A stretch of 43,633 bases of DNA, from contig BEIG01000016.1 in the NCBI GenBank assembly GCA_002898795.1, positions 1 to 43,633 of the forward strand, given 5' to 3'. Positions 19,905 to 28,939 of the stretch are shown here, in pieces. Numbering within the stretch: position 1 is the first letter of the stretch; the number at the start of each line of letters is the position of its first letter. Under the pieces are notes generated by a model. It searched no databases and had not been told where the DNA came from. It worked only from the letters and a program-made list of their open reading frames with translations. Made by a program: the position numbers and the translations under genes. The stretch is from a bacterium HR30 (lineage in GTDB: Bacteria > Desulfobacterota > Binatia > HRBIN30).

Positions 19905-21548
19905 ATGGAGACGCAAAGGAAAGTGCCCGGACAACTTCTTCCAGCAAGCGAGCTGGTCGATGTGGGGCGCTTGGTGAGTGCTTACTTCACGGAAACGCCA
20001 GACCCTTCGGACCCAGCCCAACGGGTTAGCTTTGGGACTTCAGGACATCGGGGAAGCTCGCTCCGGTGTAGTTTCAACGATGCACATATTGCTGCGATTG
20101 CCCAAGCCGTTTGCGATTACCGCCGGGCCTGCAAGATTGACGGTCCACTGTTTCTCGGTCGGGATACGCACGCCCTTTCCTTGCCCGCATGGATCACGGC
20201 GCTCGAGGTTTTGATCGCAAACGATGTCGAGGTGGTCGTGGATGCGGAAGACGGGTACACGCCAACGCCCGTCATTTCTCACGCTATTTTGCGGCACAAT
20301 CAGGGCCAGGATCGTCGCCGTGCTGACGGCATCGTAATTACGCCGTCTCACAATCCCCCAGAGGATGGCGGATTTAAGTACAACCAGACTCACGGCGGAC
20401 CTGCTGACTCTGAGGCCACTCGCTGGATCGAGCGGCGCGCCAACGCTCTTCTGGAATCCCCCCGGGAGATTCGCCGGATTCCCTGGAAGCGCGCCAAGAA
20501 CGCGCCCACACTTCACCGCCACGACTACGTTGGCGCCTACGTGCGCACTTTGACAGAAGTTGTGGACGTTGCAGCAATTGGCCAGCAACAACTGAGGATC
20601 GGGGCCGACCCACTTGGAGGCGCGTCGGTGGCCTACTGGCCGCGGATTGCAGAAGTGTACCAGCTACGTTTGGCTGTCGTAAACGATCAGGTTGACCCCA
20701 CGTTTCGCTTTATGCCGGCAGACTGGGATGGTCGAATCCGTATGGATTGTTCCTCGCCGTATGCCATGCGTAAGCTCGTTGACCTCAGGGAGCGCTTTGA
20801 CATTGCCTTTGGCAACGATACGGATGCAGATCGGCACGGGGTCGTCACGCGACAAGGAGGTCTTTTAAATCCAAACCACTACCTGACCGTGGCGGTTTGG
20901 TACTTGCTGCAACAGCGCCCGCGTTGGCCAGAAGCGGGCCGGATAGGGAAGACTGTCGTGACGACTCATCTCATCGACCGAATCGCGGCATCCTTTCAGC
21001 GGCAGGTCTTCGATACACCGGTCGGCTTCAAGTGGTTTGTCGAAGGTCTTTGCACGGGCTCGATCTTATTCGCAGGGGAAGAAAGTGCGGGTGCGACGCT
21101 GCTGACGCGCGAGGGGCGTGTGTGGACCACGGACAAAGATGGCATAGCTCTGAACTTGCTCGCTGCGGAGATCCTTGCCGTACTGGGCTCGGACCCGAGC
21201 GAGATATATCGCCAACTGACGCAGAAACACGGCGAGCCGGCCTACGAGCGAATCGATGCACCGGCCACGAGGGAGCAGAAGAACGCTCTATCGCGCCTCC
21301 GGCCGGCCGACGTGAAATTGGTGGATCTTGCTGGCTCGCCGGTGGTCGCTGTTCTGGACACGGCTCCTGGCAACGGTGCGCCCATTGGTGGCATCAAGGT
21401 TGTCGCAGAGGACGCTTGGTTTGCGGCGCGGCCCTCTGGTACGGAGGACGTTTATAAGCTTTATGCCGAAAGTTTTCGCGGCAAGGAACACTTGCGCGAG
21501 GTTCAGGCTGTTGCCCAAGCATTCCTGCAGAAGGTTCTTTCTACGTAA
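19905..21548 (+). CDS. pgm: Phosphoglucomutase (alpha-D-glucose phosphate-specific)
   Basis: 547 aa, matching the E. coli Pgm type. AGGAGGT at 19894-19900 precedes the [15 protein letters not shown] (42-52) is the phosphate/start loop. [16 protein letters not shown] contains the phosphoserine S148. [11 protein letters not shown] is the Mg-binding loop, and [12 protein letters not shown] is the sugar-binding loop. The C-terminal [17 protein letters not shown] binds the second phosphate. It interconverts glucose-1-phosphate and glucose-6-phosphate, linking glycogen or NDP-sugar synthesis to glycolysis. glk follows after 24 nt, so the two are likely cotranscribed, feeding and draining the same glucose-6-phosphate pool. 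Confidence 0.96.
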   Translation: METQRKVPGQLLPASELVDVGRLVSAYFTETPDPSDPAQRVSFGTSGHRGSSLRCSFNDAHIAAIAQAVCDYRRACKIDGPLFLGRDTHALSLPAWITALEVLIANDVEVVVDAEDGYTPTPVISHAILRHNQGQDRRRADGIVITPSHNPPEDGGFKYNQTHGGPADSEATRWIERRANALLESPREIRRIPWKRAKNAPTLHRHDYVGAYVRTLTEVVDVAAIGQQQLRIGADPLGGASVAYWPRIAEVYQLRLAVVNDQVDPTFRFMPADWDGRIRMDCSSPYAMRKLVDLRERFDIAFGNDTDADRHGVVTRQGGLLNPNHYLTVAVWYLLQQRPRWPEAGRIGKTVVTTHLIDRIAASFQRQVFDTPVGFKWFVEGLCTGSILFAGEESAGATLLTREGRVWTTDKDGIALNLLAAEILAVLGSDPSEIYRQLTQKHGEPAYERIDAPATREQKNALSRLRPADVKLVDLAGSPVVAVLDTAPGNGAPIGGIKVVAEDAWFAARPSGTEDVYKLYAESFRGKEHLREVQAVAQAFLQKVLST

Positions 21549-21572
21549 TGGCTCAAACGCCGAGGGGCTTCG

Positions 21573-22544
21573 GTGATTCTAGCTGTTGACATCGGTGGTA
21601 CCCGCACCAGGCTGGCCTGGTTCGAGCCGCAGCGCCTCCGTTACCCACGGCATCTGCGGCAATACATGACCACGGAGATTCGGACGTTACTGCAACTACT
21701 CCACGACTACTCGAAAGAAGTCGGCCTTTGGCCCTCTGCTGTGGCGATCGGCGTTGCCGGCCCTGTGGTTGGAGGCCGCAGTTTCACCGTCAATCTTCCT
21801 TGGGTTGTTGACGCACAGGAGCTCAGGGACTGCTTCCGGATCCCCCACGTGGCCGTGCTCAACGATCTCGAGGCCGCAGCGTATGGAATTGCCCTCCTGG
21901 AGGAGCACGACTGCTGCAGCCTCCAGGCTGGGGTGCCAGGGGCTCGAGGAAATCAGGCGGTGCTGGCGGCGGGCACTGGCCTTGGCGAAGCCGGGCTTTA
22001 CTGGGATGGCTCGACACATCACCCCTTTGCCACGGAGGGCGGCCACGCGACCTTTTCGCCCTCGAACGAAACAGAAGATGCGCTCTCGGTATGGCTGCGA
22101 GCGGAGTTTGGACACGTGAGTTGGGAGCGAGTGCTATCGGGCCCAGGGCTGGTCAATATTTACCGCTTTTTGCAGCGGCAAAACCGGCTGCCGGGCAGTG
22201 GCAAACAAGAATCTCCGCACGACACGGCTCCCTCCCCGGAGGCTATTGCCGCAGCCGCACAGAAGGGCGATGCCGCTTGCCAGGCCGCTCTTCAGATGTT
22301 CTGTCGCCTTTACGGGGCGGAGGCCGCCAATCTCGCCCTTAAGCTGATGGCAACCGGTGGGGTTTTCATAGCCGGCAGTATTGCCGTACAGAACCTCGAT
22401 TTTTTCAAACGAGGCGAGTTTATCTCGGCGTTCCGGAACAAAGGGCGAATGCGTCCACTGCTCGAGGCCATTCCGGTACGAGTTGTCCTCGTCGAGGAGC
22501 TGGTACTGCTGGGAGCGGCGCGTTACGCGTCACTGGTTCCGTAA
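21573..22544 (+). CDS. glk: Glucokinase (ROK-unrelated bacterial Glk type)
   Basis: 323 aa, the length of E. coli-type Glk. It starts at a GTG with a GAGGGG ribosome site about 9 nt upstream. ILAVDIGGTRTRLAW is the ATP phosphate-1 motif. AVLNDLEAAAYG holds the catalytic Asp, AAGTGLGEAGL is the phosphate-2 motif, and FATEGGHATFSP is the E-G-G-H sugar motif. ATGGVFIAGSIA near 270 matches the adenosine region. It phosphorylates glucose with ATP to glucose-6-phosphate in the cytosol. It is the second gene after pgm. Its stop lies 15 bp from the end of the convergent reductase. Confidence 0.93.
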   Translation: MILAVDIGGTRTRLAWFEPQRLRYPRHLRQYMTTEIRTLLQLLHDYSKEVGLWPSAVAIGVAGPVVGGRSFTVNLPWVVDAQELRDCFRIPHVAVLNDLEAAAYGIALLEEHDCCSLQAGVPGARGNQAVLAAGTGLGEAGLYWDGSTHHPFATEGGHATFSPSNETEDALSVWLRAEFGHVSWERVLSGPGLVNIYRFLQRQNRLPGSGKQESPHDTAPSPEAIAAAAQKGDAACQAALQMFCRLYGAEAANLALKLMATGGVFIAGSIAVQNLDFFKRGEFISAFRNKGRMRPLLEAIPVRVVLVEELVLLGAARYASLVP

Positions 22545-22559
22545 ACCCAGGCCGGCTGC

Positions 22560-24215
22560 TCAGGGCACGATGCCGGCACGGCGCAAAGCCAGGTAAGTGG
22601 TGTACCCTCCAGAGAGATTTGCGGCCTGAAAACCATGGTGCCGAAGGAAACGGGCCGCAAAGTACGCGCGTTGCCCCACACCACAATAGACATAGACGCT
22701 GCGATCCCGAGGTAACTCCCTGTAGCGGGTGCGGAGTTGGGAAAGGGGAATCGAAACGGCGTTAGGGATGTGCCCGGCTGCAAACTCGTCTGGTTCTCGA
22801 ACGTCGAGGAGCAACGCGCTGCTACGGTCGAGCGTGGCCCAATCCGCCAGTTCCACGTCTCCGTGCAACACGTTTTGGGCGATCATGCCAGCAAGGTTCA
22901 CGGGGTCCTTGGCTGCCCCGTATTGTGGGGCGTAGCAAAGCTCTGCCTCGGCCAGGTCATCTACTGTGCCTCCGAACTGAATTGCCGTGGCCAGTACGTC
23001 GATGCGTTTGTCAACGCCTTCTTGACCTACAGCCTGAGCTCCAAGCACCTTCCCATCGTCGAGCGAAAACAGCAGTTTCAGATGAATGGGTTTCGCCCCA
23101 GGGAAATACCCTGCATGGTGCCCGGGATGCAAATAAATCGCCGCGAAGTTGCTTGCCCCAATTCGGCGGAGCCCCTTTTCGGTGGCCCCGGTACAGGCGA
23201 CGGTGAGCCCAAAGACGCCAACGATTGCAGTCCCTTGCACGCCGCGAAACTTGCTCGGCCTGCCTGCAATAGAATCGGCCGCAATCCGGCCTTGGCGGTT
23301 AGCTGGCCCCGCAAGGGGCAAAATCGTTTCCTGTCCTGTCACGACATCTTGCGTCTCGACGGCGTCGCCCACGGCCCAAATGTAAGGGTCAGAGGTCCGC
23401 ATCTGGGAATCGACAAGGATGCCGCCTCGCGGACCGATCGCCAACCCCGCGTCGCGGGCCAGATGTACCTCGGGTTTCACCCCCAAAGCTAAAATGACCA
23501 GTCCGGCCACGTGCCGATGGCCCTTTTCCGTGACAACGCAGAGTCCCGCGTCGTGCGGTTCGATGTGGTCGAGCCCGTCGCCCACGTGTACCTCCACCCC
23601 ATGCGCCTCCAGGTGCTCGACTACCCACGAAGACATCTCCGGGTCGAGCGGGGGCAGGATGTGATCGAGCTTTTCCAGCAAACACACTTGCAGGCCCCGC
23701 TGGACAAGGTTTTCGACCATCTCCAAACCGATAAGGCCTCCTCCGACGACGACAGCCTTGACTGGTCTCTTCTGCTCGATCCAAGAGCGAATCGCCCGCG
23801 AGTCGGGAATGCTGCGGACGGAGAACACTCCGGGGAGATCCACACCAGCACAGGGAGGCCGAACTGGCGATGCGCCAGGGGCCAAAACCAACACGTCGTA
23901 TCGCTCTGTACGCAAGGCCCCTGTCTCTAGGTCGCACACGGTTAAGGTGCGGTCGGCTCTGTGGATCGCGCGCACCTCGGTCATCGTTTGGACGTCGATG
24001 TTGAATCTTTGCTGGAAGAGCTCCCGGCTAGCAACCAAAAGCTGCCGTTCGTCTGCGATCACATTGCCTACGTAGTAAGGGAGGCCACAGTTGGCGAACG
24101 AGACGTAGGGGCCACGATCAAAAACGACAATCTCGCAGCTCTCATCCAGGCGGCGCAGCCGCGCCGCACACGAAGCGCCACCGGCCACACCTCCAACGAT
24201 GAGCACTCGCCTCAT
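22560..24215 (-). CDS. CoA-disulfide reductase-like flavoprotein fused to a C-terminal rhodanese domain
   Basis: 551 aa. VLIVGGVAGGASCAARLRR binds FAD. SFANCGLPYYVG puts the single redox Cys at C43, exactly as in Staphylococcus CoA-disulfide reductase. VVVGGGLIGLEMVENL is the NAD(P)H loop, and WAVGDAVETQDVVTG is the second FAD motif. The last ~90 residues are a rhodanese domain (LLDVREPDEFAAGHIPNAVSIP) with active Cys C511 in YVYCGVGQR. By family knowledge, CoADR-RHD enzymes reduce CoA disulfide, CoA or protein persulfides, or polysulfide with NAD(P)H; the fusion favours persulfide or sulfane-sulfur handling. It is cytosolic and the last gene of a minus-strand run after the glycine-zipper lipoprotein (18-bp gap). 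Confidence 0.9.
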   Translation of the reverse strand: MRRVLIVGGVAGGASCAARLRRLDESCEIVVFDRGPYVSFANCGLPYYVGNVIADERQLLVASRELFQQRFNIDVQTMTEVRAIHRADRTLTVCDLETGALRTERYDVLVLAPGASPVRPPCAGVDLPGVFSVRSIPDSRAIRSWIEQKRPVKAVVVGGGLIGLEMVENLVQRGLQVCLLEKLDHILPPLDPEMSSWVVEHLEAHGVEVHVGDGLDHIEPHDAGLCVVTEKGHRHVAGLVILALGVKPEVHLARDAGLAIGPRGGILVDSQMRTSDPYIWAVGDAVETQDVVTGQETILPLAGPANRQGRIAADSIAGRPSKFRGVQGTAIVGVFGLTVACTGATEKGLRRIGASNFAAIYLHPGHHAGYFPGAKPIHLKLLFSLDDGKVLGAQAVGQEGVDKRIDVLATAIQFGGTVDDLAEAELCYAPQYGAAKDPVNLAGMIAQNVLHGDVELADWATLDRSSALLLDVREPDEFAAGHIPNAVSIPLSQLRTRYRELPRDRSVYVYCGVGQRAYFAARFLRHHGFQAANLSGGYTTYLALRRAGIVP

Positions 24216-24233
24216 GTTCGACCTTCCCTTTTG

Positions 24234-24677
24234 TTAGCGCCAGCCGATGGGCTCGTAGCCTTTCTCGCGGAGACAACGCTCCACGAAGTTGGCAAATACC
24301 GGGTCGGTCGCCCTCGGCTCAAACGGATGCAAGATGCTCGAAAGGAAACCGCCGGTAGCACCAGTTGCCGCACCCACCGCCGCTCCCCGGCCCGGATCGC
24401 CCCCACCCACAGCACTACCGACAGCGCCGACGGCAGCGCCGGCAGCGGCCCCGGTCGCGGTGCTGCGCACGACTTGCCGCGCCTTGGCCTCAGCGGCTGG
24501 ACCACTTCGGACAAAGACGCGAGCCCGGGCGACGCAATCTTCGATGTCTTGGCGTGCTTTGTCCTCTCCCACACGGAGGTAGCGGTCGTTGGGATAGAGA
24601 ACAGGGCGGGGACTAGCGCAGGAGACGGCCGCGGCGGCTAAGGCGATCGCGGTCATGAAGTTGCTCAAACGGGGCAT
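24234..24677 (-). CDS. Glycine-zipper lipoprotein
   Basis: 147 aa. A hydrophobic signal (MTAIALAAAAVSC) ends in a lipobox-like AVSC, with the acylated Cys at about C20, suggesting a lipid-anchored envelope protein; the -3 residue is Ala rather than Leu. The centre (GAAAGAAVGAVGSAVGGG and GAAVGAATGATGG) is a Gly/Ala every-fourth-residue zipper, typical of membrane-inserting or OmpA-associated small proteins. The tail FVERCLREKGYEPIGW is the conserved C-terminal motif of this group. The function of such proteins is mostly unknown; envelope stability is a guess. It lies between an unknown protein (10-bp gap) and the reductase. Confidence 0.8.
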   Translation of the reverse strand: MPRLSNFMTAIALAAAAVSCASPRPVLYPNDRYLRVGEDKARQDIEDCVARARVFVRSGPAAEAKARQVVRSTATGAAAGAAVGAVGSAVGGGDPGRGAAVGAATGATGGFLSSILHPFEPRATDPVFANFVERCLREKGYEPIGWR

Positions 24678-24687
24678 CGTTCACGAT

Positions 24688-25191
24688 CTATCCTTTGCGT
24701 TTCACACCAAGCAGGGGAGCCGAGCCGAGGGGTGAACTCGCCGGGCCACCCCCAACGCTTCGCTCGAAGATTTCCCGCAGCACGCATTCCACCTGCTCCC
24801 GTAACGTTCCTCTTCGCGTGCCAAAGTGAGAGCGGGTGGCCAACGCTACTTCACGACCGACAATGTCGGCCATGACCAACTCAGAGAGGAAGTGGCAAAT
24901 CGAGGATTGGATTTGCTGTCGCCGGAGCCGCTGCCGTGCTTGTCGTTCCTCGGCAGAAATTCCTGGCTCGTAGGGATCCGGCAACTGCCCGGCGAGCTGG
25001 GCACGTAACACGCGGCGCAAACGCAACTCCCAAGCCGGAGACAACTCCACGACAAATTCCCCGGACCTTTTGCCTGGCCTTACTCGGATTCCGCAGTCCC
25101 GTGCCATCTTGCGCAGTGAGACCGGTAGCAACAGCAGTTGCCTTTGTCTACGCGCTAGCCGCTCACGGCAAACGGATCGGCGACCTGGCAT
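24688..25191 (-). CDS. Hypothetical basic protein
   Basis: Up to 167 aa, not recognised. It is rich in Arg and Gln, with helical segments (ELRLRRVLRAQLAGQL and a long EERQARQRLRRQQIQSSI stretch) and a more hydrophobic helix SSICHFLSELVMADIV. There is no signal peptide, metal site or nucleotide motif. The ATG at 25191 has GGAG four bases upstream, slightly close. An alternative ATG at 25107 (MARDCGIRVR) would remove a basic 28-residue lead that looks less coding. It lies 10 bp upstream of the lipoprotein on the same strand, so it is possibly cotranscribed. Confidence 0.55.
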   Translation of the reverse strand: MPGRRSVCRERLARRQRQLLLLPVSLRKMARDCGIRVRPGKRSGEFVVELSPAWELRLRRVLRAQLAGQLPDPYEPGISAEERQARQRLRRQQIQSSICHFLSELVMADIVGREVALATRSHFGTRRGTLREQVECVLREIFERSVGGGPASSPLGSAPLLGVKRKG

Positions 25192-25395
25192 TCTCCATAG
25201 CGCCTGCGACCAAGCTGATCCGAGTAGGCCGCCAGAGCGGGGACAAAAATTGTCAGGCCCGTCAACTTTGCTTCATGGCGCGGGCTCCCTCTCCGGAGAA
25301 AAAGGTCAAAACGTGCCCGGGTGAGCCGAAGAAAAACGGTTGCTTCATGCGAAGCTTCGCGGTACGAGCTTTGCTCAAACCGAAGACTGCATTCT

Positions 25396-25779
25396 ATGCG
25401 TTACGCGGCTTCGCAGAGGGCTTTTACACTCATCGAGCTCTTAACAGTGGTGGCAATCGTGGGCGTATTAGCGGCCATCGCGATACCGCAGTTCATGCTT
25501 TATCGGCAACACGCCTTCGACGGCCTCGCGCAGGGTGACCTACGAAACGCGGTGACCGCCGAGGAAGCTTACTTTTCCGCAAACGGCACCTACATCAGTT
25601 GTACGTCTGCAGCGGATTGCCAGTCCAAGCTGCATGGGTACACGAAGTCCGACACTGGGGTGCGGTTGGCCATTAATGCGACCACAACCAAGTTCGTGGG
25701 AACAGCCCAGCACGTTCAAGGGAGCGGCGGAGTGTGGAAGTTCGAGAGCGAGGGAGGCCGCTTTATTTTCGAAGAGTGA
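25396..25779 (+). CDS. Type IV pilin-like protein (prepilin, class III signal)
   Basis: 127 aa from the ATG at 25396. The start MRYAASQRA|FTLIELLTVVAIVG is a prepilin leader and N-methylation helix with Glu at +5. The residue before the cut is Ala instead of the usual Gly. A ~20-residue hydrophobic helix is followed by RNAVTAEEAYFSANGTYI, the normal alpha-spine to beta transition of pilins and pseudopilins. One Cys pair (CTSAADC) could form a loop. By family knowledge it is cleaved by PilD-type peptidase and assembled into a pilus or secretion pseudopilus in the inner membrane/periplasm. No pil assembly gene is nearby, so it is an orphan. Longer in-frame starts exist upstream but would spoil the leader. 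Confidence 0.85.
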   Translation: MRYAASQRAFTLIELLTVVAIVGVLAAIAIPQFMLYRQHAFDGLAQGDLRNAVTAEEAYFSANGTYISCTSAADCQSKLHGYTKSDTGVRLAINATTTKFVGTAQHVQGSGGVWKFESEGGRFIFEE

Positions 25780-25847
25780 CTCAGCGGCACGGTGATGCCC
25801 GGAGCTCTGCGCCGAGCCCTTCGTCTCTAAGGTCTTAGTTTTGGTTT

Positions 25848-26501
25848 TCACCCTGTTTGGGCCGCGCCTCGGAGCTGCGCCAGCACTGTAGCGGAATCAG
25901 TTACCGTGGCGATGAGCGGCATGATGTTCTCGATGGAGAATCGGTGCCATTCTTCGGGGTAGCTTGCGCAGCAGTCTTCCAGAACCACCACCTCGAAGCC
26001 ACGGTTGACAGAGCCCCGCACGAGCCCTTCGACAGCGAGGTTAGTGGACACGCCGCCCACCAGCAGCACCGACTTTCCCAGACGCCGCAGCACAGGGTAC
26101 AACTGCGTTCCGTAAGACCCATCGATGCCGACGCAGCGCTCCAGCACAAAATCAGAGGGCAGGGGAGCGAGCGCCTCGTGCACTTGCACTCCCCAAGTTC
26201 CTTCCACGAGCAAGGGCCGGCGTCCTGCAATGCGGTGCAGTCGAGTTTGGGGCCGAGGCATGTTGGGCTTGTTCGCCACGTTGATGTAAAAGACCGGGAT
26301 TCCTGCTGCCCGGCAAGCCTGAAGGACTTCACGGAGCCGGGGCACTACTCCGCGGCGGGCCACGGCCTCGGACAAAACACCACTCAGTCCTTTTTTTCCG
26401 ATGTTCGATTCATGCACGATGTCGTTTTGCATCTCTACGATGCACAGCGCAGAGCGTGCCGCATCGAGGGTCCACGTACCTTGGTCAACGTCGTGAGTCA
26501 T
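25848..26501 (-). CDS. Isochorismatase-fold hydrolase homologue with an altered catalytic triad
   Basis: 217 aa from the ATG at 26501; the frame extends upstream within the neighbouring gene, without homology. The fold is clear: ALCIVEMQND at the first strand, VFYINVANKPN, then LLVGGVSTNLAVEGLVR near 147-162. In active cysteine hydrolases the residues are Asp (in VDxQND), Lys and Cys (GVxTxxC). Here the first is Glu (E23), the Lys position seems to be Arg (R122), and the Cys position is Ala (A156). Cys-lacking isochorismatases are known, but loss of all three is unusual. The ATG overlaps the CaiB stop (ATGA), so the two are translationally coupled. It is likely cytosolic. Its reaction is unknown; it may act as a binding or non-catalytic partner. 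Confidence 0.8.
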   Translation of the reverse strand: MTHDVDQGTWTLDAARSALCIVEMQNDIVHESNIGKKGLSGVLSEAVARRGVVPRLREVLQACRAAGIPVFYINVANKPNMPRPQTRLHRIAGRRPLLVEGTWGVQVHEALAPLPSDFVLERCVGIDGSYGTQLYPVLRRLGKSVLLVGGVSTNLAVEGLVRGSVNRGFEVVVLEDCCASYPEEWHRFSIENIMPLIATVTDSATVLAQLRGAAQTG

Positions 26502-27724
26502 CGGAACACTCCGGCCGCAAGAAGTTCCTCGTACTCCCCTGCACTCATTCTCAGCAGCTCGCGACAAACGTATTCTGTGTGTTCCCCCAAGCAAGGTGCG
26601 GGACGGAACTGCCGTTCGGCAACGCCCGAAAAGCGCATGGCGTTGGTTTCGCATAAATGGCGGCCAATGACTGGATGGTCGACCTCGCGAAAATGGCCAC
26701 GCCACGCCAGTTGCGGATCTTCCAACAGCTCGGCAAAGTTCCAAACCACGGCTGCGTCGAGGCCTGCCTGAACCAGGCGCTCCGCTAGTTCCTGAGCCCG
26801 GAACGTCATAGTCCAGCGTTCCAGGCAGGCTTCCAGCTCGCCCACGTGGGCAAGGCGCCCTTCCACCGTGTCGAAGCGCGGATCCTTTGCCCAATCAGGA
26901 TCGCCCATGACCGCTCGCAAAGTCCGCCAATCCTCATCGTCATGGACCGCTAGCGCAATCCAGCGATCGGTGTCATCACCTTCCGGGGCACAACGAAAAA
27001 CCCCATGTGGCGCCGCATCGCGCGAACGATTTCCGCAGCGTTCCAGCACTTGGCCTCGGGTGGTAAAGGTTAAAATGTTCTCGCTGAGGCATACGATACC
27101 CGCTTCGACTTGGGAGAGGTCGATGTACTGTCCTTTTCCGGTACGCTCCCGATACAGCAACGCCGAGGCCACTAAGAGAGCGACAAAACGCGGGGAGAGG
27201 GAGTCCGTAATCGTTCCATACGGGCCAAGCGGTTCCCGATCAGGCCAACCCGTAAGATGGTTAAAACCCGCGAGCGCGGATCCTTGGCCACCGAAACCTG
27301 GGTAGTTGCGGTCCGGCCCGGTTTGGCCATTGAGACAGGTACTGACCATAACGAGGCTTGGTTTGCGCGCGGCCAGCGAATCGTAATCGAGCCCCCACTT
27401 CGCCATCGTTCCAGGGGCAAAGTTCTCTGCCAGTACATCGCACCAGTCGACGAGTCGCAGCGCAACCTCTCGTGCTTGCGGGTGCGACATGTCGAGTGCG
27501 ACGCCAAGCTTATTGACGTTCACCATGGCAAACATGTGGCTGCCGTCAAACCCTGCCGGATCGCCTGGAGTGTATCGTAAAAGCCGAATGAAATCGGGCC
27601 GCACCCGCGATTCGACCCGAACCACAGTGGCTCCGTGGTCGGCGAAATAACGGGTACCGAGCGGCCCCGCAGCGCCGCCGCCAAACTCGAGAATCTTGAC
27701 GTTCTCAAAAAGGTGACCTGTCAT
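26498..27724 (-). CDS. CaiB/BaiF family (class III) CoA-transferase
   Basis: 408 aa, normal size. KILEFGGGAAGPLGTRYFADHGATVVRVE is the family N-terminus (CoA-binding). GPYGTITDSLSPRF includes the Asp (D174) equivalent to Asp169 of formyl-CoA transferase, which forms the acyl-aspartyl intermediate. TGKGQYIDLSQVEAG follows. It swaps CoA between an acyl-CoA and a free acid in the cytosol; a racemase relative (AMACR) shares the fold. It overlaps the isochorismatase-fold gene by 4 nt and lies 6 nt after a second CaiB gene, so the three form one minus-strand operon. Paired CaiB subunits can make heteromeric transferases such as succinyl-CoA:benzylsuccinate or mesaconyl enzymes; the substrate here is unknown. 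Confidence 0.9.
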   Translation of the reverse strand: MTGHLFENVKILEFGGGAAGPLGTRYFADHGATVVRVESRVRPDFIRLLRYTPGDPAGFDGSHMFAMVNVNKLGVALDMSHPQAREVALRLVDWCDVLAENFAPGTMAKWGLDYDSLAARKPSLVMVSTCLNGQTGPDRNYPGFGGQGSALAGFNHLTGWPDREPLGPYGTITDSLSPRFVALLVASALLYRERTGKGQYIDLSQVEAGIVCLSENILTFTTRGQVLERCGNRSRDAAPHGVFRCAPEGDDTDRWIALAVHDDEDWRTLRAVMGDPDWAKDPRFDTVEGRLAHVGELEACLERWTMTFRAQELAERLVQAGLDAAVVWNFAELLEDPQLAWRGHFREVDHPVIGRHLCETNAMRFSGVAERQFRPAPCLGEHTEYVCRELLRMSAGEYEELLAAGVFR

Positions 27725-27730
27725 GGGTTT

Positions 27731-28939
27731 CTACGTGCGGTCTCGCGTGGCGGACAGAGAGCGCAAGACGAGCTCGTTATGCTCGCCGATGCGCGGGGCC
27801 GGACGCCGAATGCATGCCGCACCGAGGCTAGTCAGCGCAAAGTATGCCGGATACCGCAAGACCAAGCCCCGGCCCGGGTCTTCGATGTCCACGAAGAAGC
27901 CTCGTGCTGCGAGCTGTCTCGAGGCGAGAATTTCTCTGGCGGTCAAAGCCGGGGCGAGGAGCAGGTTTCGCTCGCAGGCAACCTGAAACAATTCGTCCAT
28001 CGTCTTGGTTCGAAAGAAGGCACCCAACGCGTCTTGGATGGCGTCGACCTCTTCCTGCGAAATGGTATTGTGATTGTAATTTTTCCAGTCGCGTTCCAAT
28101 GCAGGCGCAGCCATTCCGCACTCGCGGATGTAATCGACCAGCGCTTGTATGCCAGGGTTGCGAGCTGGCCCGCCCCGCAAGGCAAACGAGATCCAACCAT
28201 CCTTGCAGGGCCACAGCTCGCGAAAGAAGGCCTTGGCTCCACGAAACCCTCCGCCGACCCGCTTTCCGGTAAAACCGGTGAACGGATACTGAGTTGGCAC
28301 CGTCATGTTGGGTATCGTCAGGCACTCCTGTAACGAAACGTCCACGGTCTGAGCCATGCCGAGTGTCGAGCGTCCCCACAAGGCGAACACCGTTGCCACC
28401 GCCAGCTCAATCCCTCCGTGAAAGTGCGTGACTGGCAGGCAGCAACGTACGGGTGGCCGATCGGGATTGCCGGTCGGGTACAAGTTGCCACCCAACGCGA
28501 GCACGGTAAGGTCAGATCCCCGACGCTCTGCATAGGGTCCCGTGGTTCCAAATGGGCTCAACCGACAGATGACAATTCCAGCGTTCGCTTTGCGCAGTTC
28601 GACTTCGTCAAGGGCATGAGCAAGTGGTCCGACGCATGCGCCAGCGCCAGCGGTTTCTAAAATGGCATCGGCTGTCCCGATGAGCTCGAGGAACGTGGCT
28701 CGATCTTTCGAATCTGCAAGATCGAGGGTCACGCTGAGTTTGCTTGTGTTCAGGGCGAGCCACGGGACGGACAACTCTGGGTCGGGGGTGTCACCAATGA
28801 ACGGGCCACGGCGGCGCCCAGGGTCACCTTGTGGCGGCTCGATCTTGATGACCTCAGCACCCAGTTCTGCCAGCAGCTTGCCTGCGAGGTAGCCCGGCTC
28901 CTCGGTACAGTCGAGAATCCGGAATCCAGCCAAGTTCAT
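27731..28939 (-). CDS. CaiB/BaiF family CoA-transferase homologue lacking the usual catalytic Asp
   Basis: 402 aa from the ATG at 28939 (MNLAGFRILD). Extra in-frame starts upstream reach 28990 but add non-conserved residues. FRILDCTEEPGYLAGKLLAELGAEVIKIE and the CoA-transferase fold are clear, as is the motif segment ending GMAQTVDVSLQE. At the place of the catalytic Asp this protein has His (PVTHFHGGIEL, H172 by alignment through the following ALW-R strand). That suggests a non-catalytic or altered subunit. It is the first gene of the three-gene unit, 6 nt upstream of the Asp-containing CaiB protein. A heteromer of one active and one inactive CaiB chain is a plausible reading. Confidence 0.85.
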   Translation of the reverse strand: MNLAGFRILDCTEEPGYLAGKLLAELGAEVIKIEPPQGDPGRRRGPFIGDTPDPELSVPWLALNTSKLSVTLDLADSKDRATFLELIGTADAILETAGAGACVGPLAHALDEVELRKANAGIVICRLSPFGTTGPYAERRGSDLTVLALGGNLYPTGNPDRPPVRCCLPVTHFHGGIELAVATVFALWGRSTLGMAQTVDVSLQECLTIPNMTVPTQYPFTGFTGKRVGGGFRGAKAFFRELWPCKDGWISFALRGGPARNPGIQALVDYIRECGMAAPALERDWKNYNHNTISQEEVDAIQDALGAFFRTKTMDELFQVACERNLLLAPALTAREILASRQLAARGFFVDIEDPGRGLVLRYPAYFALTSLGAACIRRPAPRIGEHNELVLRSLSATRDRT

